A stretch of 33,741 nucleotides of DNA from JANNGC01 sp043757045 (lineage in GTDB: Bacteria > Verrucomicrobiota > Verrucomicrobiia > Limisphaerales > SIBH01). Positions 1 to 6,116 of the stretch are shown here, one piece after another. How positions within the stretch are numbered: position 1 is the first letter of the stretch; each line of letters begins with the position of its first letter. The notes beneath the pieces are model-generated. The model was not told the DNA's origin. It saw nothing but the letters and a program-made list of their open reading frames with translations, and did no database searches. The translations under genes were made by a program, and so were the position numbers. Where the stretch lies: assembly GCA_043757045.1 (NCBI GenBank), contig JAYVQC010000060.1, forward strand, positions 1 through 33,741, written 5' to 3'.

Positions 1-7
1 GGCGTCG

Positions 8-44
8 CTCCCTCTCCCAGCGGGTGAGGGCCGGGGTGAGGGAG
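8..44. repeat. REP-like short palindromic repeat
   Basis: A pyrimidine-rich arm (CCCTCTCCC, 10-18) faces a purine-rich arm (GGGTGAGGG, 22-30) across a three-base loop, with one T/T mismatch. A second purine arm, GGGGTGAGGGAG, follows at 33-44 and can pair with the extended left arm. This CTCTCCC/GGTGAGGG style is typical of dispersed intergenic repeats in GC-rich bacteria. A related element lies inside a coding sequence at 33058-33083. It may be larger, since it is close to the window edge. Confidence 0.6.
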
Positions 45-112
45 ACGGCGTCCGACTCGAACAGGAAATTCTCAACCGCCTGCGACCTGTTCTGCCGGAC
101 AGAAAAACCACC

Positions 113-155
113 AGCCGGGACGGCCAGTGGACGGGTGGCAGCCGGGACGGCTGCC
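113..155. repeat. Paired AGCCGGGACGGC repeats with hairpin
   Basis: The 12-mer AGCCGGGACGGC occurs twice, at 113-124 and 140-151, 27 bases apart. The second copy sits in a perfect 7-bp hairpin: GGCAGCC (137-143), loop GGGAC, GGCTGCC (149-155). The segment lies beyond the secG terminator and has no convincing gene, so it is best read as intergenic repeat DNA. Copy number elsewhere in the genome is unknown. Confidence 0.5.
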
Positions 156-167
156 CCACTAGCTTGG

Positions 168-205
168 AAAAAGCGCAGCGCCCTCTTCTTGCGGAAGAGG
201 GCGCT
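168..205 (-). terminator. Rho-independent terminator of secG operon
   Basis: There is a perfect 12-bp stem: AGCGCCCTCTTC (177-188) pairs with GAAGAGGGCGCT (194-205) around a 5-base loop. On the minus strand the hairpin is followed after a few bases by a run of five T (172-168). It lies just past the secG stop at 231, so it probably ends the pgk-tpiA-secG transcript. Confidence 0.85.
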
Positions 206-230
206 CGCGAAACTGATCATAGCCGCCGGA

Positions 231-629
231 TTACTTGCTGGTCGGGGCGGCGGTGGTCGTGGCAGGCAGATTCAATTGAATCGGCGTTCCGGCCGGGGCT
301 GCGGCATTGGTCGGAGCGACGGGCAGCGTGGAGGACGACTGGTTCTTGCTCAGATTCTTCTGCAAGGTCGAGCCGCCGCTACGGGTGTTCTGCACGTTGC
401 CGAGCACGGTGAGCAGAATCGCGAGGCCGAAGAAAATGCCCGCCGACCATCTCGTGACCTTGGTGAGCACGTTGCCGGAGCCAGCGCCAAGGAGCGCGTC
501 CGTGGCGGCGCCGCCGAAGGCCTGGCCCATGCCGGCCTCTTTCTTGGGCAGTTGCACGAGCACGAGGAGGACAAGGAACAGACAGTCGATCACCATGATC
601 GCGGTCAACAGATAGATGGCTAAGGTCAT
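231..629 (-). CDS. secG: Preprotein translocase subunit SecG
   Basis: This is the small membrane subunit of the SecYEG channel, which assists SecA-driven export. The 132-residue product has two predicted transmembrane helices (about 3-25 and 62-79). Between them is the cytoplasmic SecG signature: QLPKKEAGMGQAFGG (26-40) followed by a conserved-looking LLGAGSGN stretch. The family is usually about 75-120 residues. The extra length is a C-terminal tail (about 80-132) rich in Ser, Thr, Ala, Pro and Asn, which looks disordered. The ATG at 629 lies 12 bases after the tpiA stop, behind an A-rich stretch and without a Shine-Dalgarno sequence. The order pgk, tpiA, secG is a widespread arrangement and supports the call. 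Transcription probably ends at the hairpin at 168-205. Confidence 0.93.
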   Translation of the reverse strand: MTLAIYLLTAIMVIDCLFLVLLVLVQLPKKEAGMGQAFGGAATDALLGAGSGNVLTKVTRWSAGIFFGLAILLTVLGNVQNTRSGGSTLQKNLSKNQSSSTLPVAPTNAAAPAGTPIQLNLPATTTAAPTSK

Positions 630-641
630 AACTATTTTTTC

Positions 642-1409
642 TTAAATTGAGTTCTTCACGATGTCCGCGAACGAGCGGACTTCCAAGGCCGCGCCGCCCA
701 CCAGCGCGCCATCCACGTCGGGGAGCGACATGAGTTCGCGGGCGTTGGCCGGTTTGACACTGCCACCGTATTGAATCCGCACCTTGCGGGCAACGGCTTC
801 GTCAAAATTTTTCACCAGTTGCGCGCGGATGAAGGCGTGGGCGTCCTGCGCCTGCTGGGCGCTGGCGGTCTTGCCGGTGCCGATGGCCCAGACGGGTTCA
901 TAAGCCACGACGGTTTCCACCATCTGTTCCTTGGTCAATCCTTCGAGGCTGCCGCGGACCTGCGTTTCCAAAACTTTTTCCATGCGACCGGCCTCGCGTT
1001 CGGTGAGCGTTTCGCCCACGCAGACAATCGGCTTGAGCGAGGCGGCGTGAGCGGCGCGCGCCTTCTTCGCGATCAATTCGTCCTTCTCCTCCTGATACTG
1101 GCGGCGCTCAGAGTGGCCGAGGATGACGTAGCGGACGGAGAATTCCTTGAGCATCTGCGCGGCGATTTCGCCGGTGTAAGCGCCCATGTTGTTCTCGCTC
1201 ATGTTCTGCGCGCCGAGGGCGATGTTGCGCGTGGCGAGAATGGCCTTCGAGACTTCACTGAGGGCGGTGAAGGGCGGGCAGACCACGATGTCCACTTCCT
1301 TAACCGCAGCGAGATCGAGCGCGAGACCTTTGAGCAGGTCGAGCGCTTCGGCCACGGTTTTGTTCATCTTCCAGTTGCCGGCGATGATGAGTTTTCGTTC
1401 TTTGTCCAT
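642..1409 (-). CDS. tpiA: Triose-phosphate isomerase
   Basis: This cytoplasmic glycolytic enzyme interconverts dihydroxyacetone phosphate and glyceraldehyde 3-phosphate. The 255-residue protein has the normal family length. It carries the active-site lysine in GNWKMN (11-16, Lys14), the catalytic histidine in GHSERR (His99), the catalytic glutamate in AYEPVWAIGTGKTA (Glu171), and the phosphate-binding YGGSVKP (214-220) and DGALVGGAAL segments. The frame stays open upstream to about 1880, but that part is antisense to nothing coherent and is a shadow of the methyltransferase gene in another frame. ATG at 1409, giving MDKERKLIIAGNWKMN, is therefore the start. It lies 23 bases after the methyltransferase stop and 12 bases before secG, consistent with an operon. 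Confidence 0.97.
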   Translation of the reverse strand: MDKERKLIIAGNWKMNKTVAEALDLLKGLALDLAAVKEVDIVVCPPFTALSEVSKAILATRNIALGAQNMSENNMGAYTGEIAAQMLKEFSVRYVILGHSERRQYQEEKDELIAKKARAAHAASLKPIVCVGETLTEREAGRMEKVLETQVRGSLEGLTKEQMVETVVAYEPVWAIGTGKTASAQQAQDAHAFIRAQLVKNFDEAVARKVRIQYGGSVKPANARELMSLPDVDGALVGGAALEVRSFADIVKNSI

Positions 1410-1432
1410 GATTCGATACCGGCTCGCGCCGA

Positions 1433-2104
1433 TTAAGCTGCGGGTTTTTGCATAAGCAGGTTCACCTGACAAGGATCGTCCCGCCGGAAGGCGGCGCTCG
1501 GCGAGTTGTTCTGCTCCAGAATTTTGAAACCAATGTCCTGCACCAGCTTGCCCAGCGAGTGGTGGTCGTAGAGCCAGCAGTGCTCGATGTCGAACCAGCC
1601 GGTGGCCCGCAGAAGCCGCACCGTGAGGCGCGGCATATGGCGTTTCTCGAAGTTCAGCCAGGCCACAAACTCGTCCGCCGCCGCCGGGTCGCCCATCTTG
1701 GTCACGTATTCCCGCGCCCGCAGCCCCACGTCGGGCACGATGATGTGCAGCGTGCCGCCCGGCTTCAGGATGGTGAAATAATTCTTCACCACCGCGCAGG
1801 CGTCGTCGAAGTGCAAGTGCTCGAGGAAGTGCGAAATGATGATGTGGTCCACCGACGCGGGCGGGAATTTCAGCGGACACCGGCAGTTGGCGAAAAGAAA
1901 ATTGTTCGGCGTGCGCACCGCCTGATAGCCCTCGATCCAGCCGGCCGCCGGAGCTTTGAGCAGCGGCTTAATCAGCGGATAAAACGGCGCGAGGAAGACG
2001 AGGAAGTTGCTGTCCACGTTCAGGAACTCATCGAGAAAAAAGTTTCCCGATCCGACGTTGAGCCAGATTTTTCCCTGCTTGTTCCTGAAACGCTCCAGGT
2101 TCAT
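1433..2104 (-). CDS. Class I SAM-dependent methyltransferase
   Basis: This 223-residue protein is a probable small-molecule or glycan methyltransferase; the substrate is unknown. The Rossmann-type AdoMet motif I is WLNVGSG (14-20), followed by a strand ending in an acidic residue (LNVDSN, 28-33). A motif like those in the methyltransf_11 group follows (HFLEHLHFDDA, 92-102), then the post-II strand LKPGGTLHIIVPDV (113-126). Similar LN[VL]G[CS]G proteins often occur in polysaccharide clusters, but nothing here proves that role. The ATG at 2104 shares one base with the pgk stop (TGATG), a sign of translational coupling. A TTG at 2107 is a possible but less likely start. The gene splits the otherwise classical pgk-tpiA pair. 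There is no export signal, so it is likely cytoplasmic. Confidence 0.85.
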   Translation of the reverse strand: MNLERFRNKQGKIWLNVGSGNFFLDEFLNVDSNFLVFLAPFYPLIKPLLKAPAAGWIEGYQAVRTPNNFLFANCRCPLKFPPASVDHIIISHFLEHLHFDDACAVVKNYFTILKPGGTLHIIVPDVGLRAREYVTKMGDPAAADEFVAWLNFEKRHMPRLTVRLLRATGWFDIEHCWLYDHHSLGKLVQDIGFKILEQNNSPSAAFRRDDPCQVNLLMQKPAA

Positions 2105-3363
2105 CAACGGTCGCTCAAAGCCGCCACGCCCGGCAGTTCCTTGCCTTCGAGAAATTCCAGACTCGCGCCGCCGCCGGTGCTCATGAACGTGACCTTGTCA
2201 CCGAGACCGGCCTGGTTCAGCGCCTTCACGCTGTCGCCGCCGCCGATGATGGTCTTCGCGCCGTTCTTCTGCGTGGCGTCCACGACCGCGAGCGCGACCG
2301 TGTTCGTGCCTTCGGCGAAACGCTGGTCCTCAAACATCCCCATCGGGCCGTTCCAGAGAACCGTCTTCGCGCCGCGAATGATTTCCGCATAACGCTTCGC
2401 CGTTTCCGGGCCGACATCGAAGCCTTCCGCGTCATCGGGAATGTCGCCCGTGACCACGCGCGAGTTCGTCAAATCAAAGACTGGCTTGCCCTTCTTGTTC
2501 AGCTTGCCGGAGTCCACGGGCGTCGCGATCACCGTGTCGCTCGGCAACTCGAAACGCACGCCGCGCAGCTTCGCTTTTTCCTCGGCGGACTTCGCGGTGC
2601 CGGTGTGGTCCTTTTCCACGAGCGACTTTCCGACCTTGCCGCCATTGGCGAGCTTGAAGGTGTAAGCCATCGCGCCGCCGATGAGCACCGTGTCCGCTTT
2701 TTCCAACAGGCGATCAATGACTTTGATTTTGTCGGAAACTTTCGCGCCGCCGAGAATCACGACGAAGGGTTTGGCCGGCTGGTCCAGTTCGTCACCGAGG
2801 AATTTCAACTCGCGCTCCATGAGCAGGCCCGCCGCGCACTTCCCGCCGCGCTGGGCGACGACATGGGCCACGCCCGCCGTCGAAGCGTGCGCGCGATGCG
2901 CCGCGCCGAAGGCGTCGTTCACATACACGTCCGCGACCTTCGCCAACTTCTCCGCGAACGCCGGATCGTTCGCCTCTTCCTCGTTGTAGTAGCGCACGTT
3001 TTCCAGCAACAGGATGCCGCCAGCGGGCAGCGCCTTCGCCGCCGCCTCAACTTTTTCGCCAATGCAATCATCCACGAACTCGACCGTTTTCCCGCCGAGC
3101 ATTTCGGAAAGTTTCTTCGCCACCGGACGTAGTGACATGGACGGCTCGCGCTGGCCTTTCGGCCGTCCGAGGTGCGCGGCGAGGATGACTTTTGCGCCCT
3201 GGCTCGTGAGCAGTTGCAGCGTCGGCAGGGTCTCCTTGATGCGCGTGGTGTCGTTGATGACCATCTGGCCATCCTGCTCCGCCATCGGCACGTTGTAATC
3301 CACGCGCACGAAAACGCGCTGTCCGCTGAGATTGTTCAGGTCGTTGACCGTGAGTTTTGCCAT
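2104..3363 (-). CDS. pgk: Phosphoglycerate kinase
   Basis: This enzyme transfers phosphate from 1,3-bisphosphoglycerate to ADP in glycolysis, and the reverse in gluconeogenesis. It is cytoplasmic. The 419-residue protein shows the family signatures in order: RVDYNVP (20-26), HLGRPKG (64-70), NDAFGAAHRAHAS (149-161), GGAKVSDKI (205-213), NGPMGMFE (338-345), GGGDS (374-378) and STGGGAS (395-401). The last three line the nucleotide site. ATG at 3363 gives the standard N-terminus. It has no Shine-Dalgarno sequence but lies 15 bases below a good promoter candidate (3379-3406). It overlaps the downstream methyltransferase start by one base. Confidence 0.97.
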   Translation of the reverse strand: MAKLTVNDLNNLSGQRVFVRVDYNVPMAEQDGQMVINDTTRIKETLPTLQLLTSQGAKVILAAHLGRPKGQREPSMSLRPVAKKLSEMLGGKTVEFVDDCIGEKVEAAAKALPAGGILLLENVRYYNEEEANDPAFAEKLAKVADVYVNDAFGAAHRAHASTAGVAHVVAQRGGKCAAGLLMERELKFLGDELDQPAKPFVVILGGAKVSDKIKVIDRLLEKADTVLIGGAMAYTFKLANGGKVGKSLVEKDHTGTAKSAEEKAKLRGVRFELPSDTVIATPVDSGKLNKKGKPVFDLTNSRVVTGDIPDDAEGFDVGPETAKRYAEIIRGAKTVLWNGPMGMFEDQRFAEGTNTVALAVVDATQKNGAKTIIGGGDSVKALNQAGLGDKVTFMSTGGGASLEFLEGKELPGVAALSDR

Positions 3364-3378
3364 AAAAACAAGGGCGGG

Positions 3379-3406
3379 AGGATAGCCACCGGGGTTTTCG
3401 AGTCAA
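3379..3406 (-). promoter_or_regulatory. Candidate sigma70-type promoter for pgk
   Basis: On the minus strand, TTGACT (3406-3401) and TATCCT (3384-3379) are separated by 16 bases, and the pgk ATG follows 15 bases after the second box. A transcript from here would have a leader of only about 8-10 bases. The call rests on box similarity and position only. Confidence 0.5.
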
Positions 3407-3413
3407 AAGGAAT

Positions 3414-4073
3414 TCAAGGTGCAGACGGCCTGGCCACACGATACCGGACGATCCAAAAATAATGGTGGCGTTGGATGGTCGGTTCGTCCGCCCGGCTCCC
3501 CAGTGTTTGGATGATTTGCGCGTCGGTCGGGAAGTTTTTCAACACTTCGGTGGTGGAGCCGTTGTCCAGTTGGCGCTGCTGGTAGGTGTTCCCTTCTTCA
3601 TCTCGGCGCGAAATCGGCGTGCTGCTGCCAGGAACAAACTGGTTGTCCATGAAGACGACCACACTGCCCGGCTCCAGCCTCTGGTGCAGGGCGTTCAGGA
3701 ATTGTTCCAGCTCGGCAGGCTTGAGATGCGACCACCAAAAGACCGCGAGTGCGGCATCGAACTCGCCGGTCAGTAGATGCAGTTGAAAGGCGTCGGCACG
3801 TTGGAAGGAAACTTTGGCGGCGCCGAACGGCTTCGTTCGCGCGATGGCGAGCACCTCGTCGTTGATGTCTGCGGCGAGGACGGAGCGCGCGGTGTGGGAG
3901 AGGATTTGCGTCCACCAGCCAGTGCCACAGGCGATTTCCAACACGCGACGTCCGGCGAAGGTTTGCCCCACGAATTTCTCGAGCAAGCGCAAGTCTGCCT
4001 GCCGTTCCGGCTTCTGGTAAATGCGTTCGTATTCAGGAGCGCGCTGCGCGTAATAGCGGGCGAGCGGGTCCAT
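3414..4073 (-). CDS. Class I SAM-dependent methyltransferase
   Basis: This is a 219-residue cytoplasmic methyltransferase of unknown substrate. It has a clear AdoMet motif I, VLEIACGTGWWT (about 44-55), followed by VLAADIND (motif II acidic residue), an AKVSFQRADAF segment (motif III region) and LEPGSVVVFMDNQFV. The N-terminal DPLARYYAQRAPEYERIY resembles the start of many small-molecule methyltransferases. ATG at 4073 is chosen because it lies one base beyond the pyrB stop and begins at MDPLARYY; the frame is open to 4139 but that part overlaps pyrB. Its stop lies 50 bases before pgk. It is a different sequence from the methyltransferase at 1433-2104. The neighbours (pyrimidine synthesis and glycolysis) give no clear hint of its substrate. 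Confidence 0.87.
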   Translation of the reverse strand: MDPLARYYAQRAPEYERIYQKPERQADLRLLEKFVGQTFAGRRVLEIACGTGWWTQILSHTARSVLAADINDEVLAIARTKPFGAAKVSFQRADAFQLHLLTGEFDAALAVFWWSHLKPAELEQFLNALHQRLEPGSVVVFMDNQFVPGSSTPISRRDEEGNTYQQRQLDNGSTTEVLKNFPTDAQIIQTLGSRADEPTIQRHHYFWIVRYRVARPSAP

Positions 4074-4074
4074 G

Positions 4075-5013
4075 TCAGCCGACGGCTTGCGGGCCTTGGC
4101 CACCGCTGATGAGGAAGAGCGTGGCCATGCGGACGGCAAGGCCGTTCGTGACTTGTTCGAGAATCACCGAGCGCGGGCAGTCGGCAATCTCGCTGTTGAT
4201 TTCCACACCGCGATTGATCGGGCCGGGGTGCATGATGAGCGCGTCGGGCTTGGTGCGTGCGAAGCGTTCGTTGTTCAGGCCGAAGAGCTTCGTGTATTCG
4301 CCCAGGCTGGGGAACATGGACTGCCGCTGCCGCTCGTGCTGGATGCGGAGGAGGTTGATGACGTCGGCGGATTCGATGGCGTCGTTCACATCGTAGGTCA
4401 CGCGGCAGCCCATGCGCTCGAAGACTTTCGGCACCAGCGTGCTCGGGCCGCAGAGCGTCACCTTCGCGCCGAGTTTCGTGAGCGCCCAGATGTTGGAGCG
4501 CGCCACGCGGCTGTAGAGAATGTCGCCGAGGATGGTGACGTTCAGCCCGGCGATGTAACCCTTCTTCTCGCGGATGGTGAAAGTGTCGAGCAGCGCCTGC
4601 GTGGGATGCTCGTGCGCGCCGTCGCCGGCATTGACGATGTGGCAGCCCACCACGCGGGAGAGGAAGTGCGGCGCACCGCTGGCGCTGTGGCGGATGACGA
4701 TGATGTCAGCGTTGAGGGCTTCCAGGTTGCGTGCGGTGTCTTTCAGCGTCTCACCTTTTTTCAGGGAAGAGGCTTCGGCGGAGAAATTGATCACGTCCGC
4801 GCTGAGGCGCATGGCCGCCAGTTCGAAGCTGATGCGGGTACGGGTGGACGGCTCGATGAAGAGATTGATGATCGTCTTGCCGCGCAGCGCCGGCGTCTTC
4901 TTGATGGCGCGTTCGCCCACGGCTTTGAACGCGCGCGCGGTGTCGAGCACGGTGGTGATTTCGTCCGCCGTGAGCGATTCGATGTCGAGCAAATGATGGC
5001 GCGTCCAACTCAT
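4075..5013 (-). CDS. pyrB: Aspartate carbamoyltransferase catalytic subunit
   Basis: This enzyme joins carbamoyl phosphate and aspartate to N-carbamoyl-aspartate, the committed step of UMP synthesis. The 312-residue protein has the carbamoyl-phosphate loop EPSTRTRISFE (54-64), the mobile 80s loop with SSLKKGETLKDT (82-93), HPTQALLD (136-143) and MHPGPINRGVE near the C-terminus. This pattern distinguishes it from ornithine carbamoyltransferase. The ATG overlaps the pyrR stop in an ATGA arrangement, so the two genes are translationally coupled. No pyrI regulatory-subunit gene follows, so control probably comes from PyrR acting at the leader rather than from a PyrI partner. A methyltransferase gene starts one base after its stop. 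Confidence 0.95.
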   Translation of the reverse strand: MSWTRHHLLDIESLTADEITTVLDTARAFKAVGERAIKKTPALRGKTIINLFIEPSTRTRISFELAAMRLSADVINFSAEASSLKKGETLKDTARNLEALNADIIVIRHSASGAPHFLSRVVGCHIVNAGDGAHEHPTQALLDTFTIREKKGYIAGLNVTILGDILYSRVARSNIWALTKLGAKVTLCGPSTLVPKVFERMGCRVTYDVNDAIESADVINLLRIQHERQRQSMFPSLGEYTKLFGLNNERFARTKPDALIMHPGPINRGVEINSEIADCPRSVILEQVTNGLAVRMATLFLISGGQGPQAVG

Positions 5014-5540
5014 AATTTTTCCAGGGTCACAATGTCTGCGCCGCCATCCTCTTTCAGTTGCACGTTCACGCGTTCGCGCAGGGAGGTGGGAACATTCTTG
5101 CCGACGAAATCCGCCTTGATGGGCAGTTCGCGATGGCCGCGATCAATCAAGACTGCGAGTTGCACGCGCTGGGGGCGGCCGAAGTCATTGAGCGCATCCA
5201 GCGCGGCGCGCGTGGTGCGTCCGCTGAAGAGCACGTCGTCCACGAGCACCACGGTCTTGCCGGTCATGTCGAAGGGAATCTCGGTGGGGTGGACGTTCGG
5301 CGCGGCCTGCGTGCCGATGTCGTCGCGGTGCATCGAGACGTCCAGCGAGCCGGTCGGCACGGGCTGGCCGAGGATTTTCTGCAACAGCGCCGCCAGTCGG
5401 GCGGCAAGAAAAACGCCGCCGCGCTGCACGCCCACGAGGACGAGGCCGGTGGCCGGCTCGTTGCGCTCGGCGATTTCGTGCGCCATGCGCTGGAGGGCGC
5501 GTTCGAGTGTGGTGGGATTGAGAATGAGGGTGTCAGGCAT
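5010..5540 (-). CDS. pyrR: PyrR RNA-binding regulator / uracil phosphoribosyltransferase
   Basis: PyrR senses UMP or UTP and binds a specific hairpin in pyr mRNA leaders; many members also have uracil phosphoribosyltransferase activity. The 176-residue protein has the type I PRTase fold signature VVLVDDVLFSGRTT (97-110), a flexible loop with SMHRDDIG (69-76), and the PyrR-typical LIDRGHRELPIKADFVGKNV (131-150). The ATG at 5540 directly abuts a seven-T run that ends a terminator hairpin, so it has no Shine-Dalgarno sequence and can only be transcribed by reading through that terminator. A matching PyrR-binding loop lies upstream at 5608-5621. The gene overlaps pyrB by four bases. Together these indicate an autoregulated pyrRB operon. 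Confidence 0.95.
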   Translation of the reverse strand: MPDTLILNPTTLERALQRMAHEIAERNEPATGLVLVGVQRGGVFLAARLAALLQKILGQPVPTGSLDVSMHRDDIGTQAAPNVHPTEIPFDMTGKTVVLVDDVLFSGRTTRAALDALNDFGRPQRVQLAVLIDRGHRELPIKADFVGKNVPTSLRERVNVQLKEDGGADIVTLEKL

Positions 5541-5569
5541 AAAAAAACGAACCGGCCGGGGCCGATTCG
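5541..5569 (-). terminator. Intrinsic terminator/attenuator in front of pyrR
   Basis: On the minus strand, CGAATCGGCC (5569-5560) pairs with GGCCGGTTCG (5557-5548), a 10-bp GC-rich stem with one U-G wobble and a tight loop. Seven T follow at once (5547-5541), and then the pyrR ATG. A terminator touching the start codon leaves no room for a separate downstream promoter, so it must act as a conditional attenuator. Confidence 0.85.
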
Positions 5570-5600
5570 TCCGCTTCTAGTGTGTTTTGGTTCTGCATTT

Positions 5601-5631
5601 CCTTCGTGGCCTCGCAGGACCGCGTTAAAGG
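5601..5631 (-). promoter_or_regulatory. PyrR-binding anti-antiterminator hairpin
   Basis: On the minus strand the core GGTCCTGCGAGGCC (5621-5608) fits the PyrR binding-loop consensus ARUCCNGNGAGGYU at every position except the first and last. There the A-U closing pair is replaced by G-C, a compensatory change. The core sits between CCTTTAA on the 5' side and ACGAAGG on the 3' side, whose CCTT and AAGG ends can pair. This reproduces the lower stem, purine-containing internal bulge and upper stem known from Bacillus pyr leaders. The pyrR attenuator begins about 30 bases downstream. Confidence 0.85.
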
Positions 5632-5646
5632 ACGTAAAATTTCCGC

Positions 5647-5868
5647 TCAGGCCGGATGTCCGGTCTGGCGGGCTTGGCGCCACTTGGAGCGGTGCCGGAT
5701 GATCCAGTCGGTCAAAGCGCGCTCGAAGCCGATGTCGTAGCCGGCCTTCTCCGACTCGAACCACTTGTGCCGGAGGATTTCCTCCCGCTCCGCCTGGAAC
5801 TCGCGGTACAGCGAGGTCTGTTTGATGAATTCCGTGCCGCCCTGACTTTCGTTCGAGTTGTTTGGCAT
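5647..5868 (-). CDS. Small conserved-looking hypothetical protein
   Basis: This is a 73-residue hydrophilic protein with no signal peptide or membrane segment. The central part, REEILRHKWFESEKAGYDIG (about 29-48), followed by FERALTDWIIRHRSKWRQ, is helical, tryptophan- and charge-rich, and looks like a compact conserved domain. I do not recognise the family with confidence. ATG at 5868 (MPNNSNES) is preferred over a TTG at 5910, because a promoter-like pair of boxes (5883-5910) overlaps the longer version. The gene ends just before the PyrR hairpin, so it probably shares the transcript that enters the pyrR leader. It may therefore be an unregulated first gene, and any link to pyrimidine metabolism is unproven. 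Confidence 0.6.
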   Translation of the reverse strand: MPNNSNESQGGTEFIKQTSLYREFQAEREEILRHKWFESEKAGYDIGFERALTDWIIRHRSKWRQARQTGHPA

Positions 5869-6116
5869 AAGCGAATGGCCGAAACGTAACACTTGGCCGC
5901 GCAGTGACAATCATTTTACCAGCCCGCTGATGCAGGAGGCAGGCGGGTAAAGATTCTGGCTGCTCACGGACAGACCGACCGCCGGCCAGACAGCGCGGCG
6001 CGGAAAATTCCGCCAGGAAAAATCAGCGGGCAGGAAATATACATGGCCAAAACATGACCATGATGAAAAGTGCCATCTTGCCTCCCGCCGTGCAGTGTGG
6101 CAAGGTCGCAGCCCAA
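5869..6116. other. Intergenic region between divergent transcripts
   Basis: About 250 bases separate the minus-strand pyr transcript from the plus-strand exported-protein gene. The only structure I can point to is the promoter candidate at 5883-5910. The stretch from about 5920 to 6050 is purine- and GC-rich with a few short inverted repeats. I see no gene, no terminator and no convincing plus-strand promoter. Confidence 0.4.
5883..5910 (-). promoter_or_regulatory. Candidate promoter of the pyrR transcript
   Basis: On the minus strand, TTGTCA (5910-5905) and TACGTT (5888-5883) are 16 bases apart, and the ATG of the 73-residue ORF follows 14 bases later. This layout matches the pgk promoter candidate. 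The -10 box is weak, so the call is tentative. Confidence 0.35.

Noticed and set aside
24..623. 199-codon plus-strand frame at the left edge
   Set aside because: It runs antisense through secG and its terminator and has a shadow-like Arg/Gly-rich composition.
1410..1880. N-terminal extension of the triose-phosphate isomerase frame to 412 residues
   Set aside because: The extra residues are Arg/Ala/Gly/His-rich shadow sequence overlapping the methyltransferase gene; the real protein starts at MDKERKLIIAGNWKMN.
4072..5580. Plus-strand open frame of 502 codons
   Set aside because: It is antisense to pyrB and pyrR, both of which have complete family motifs.
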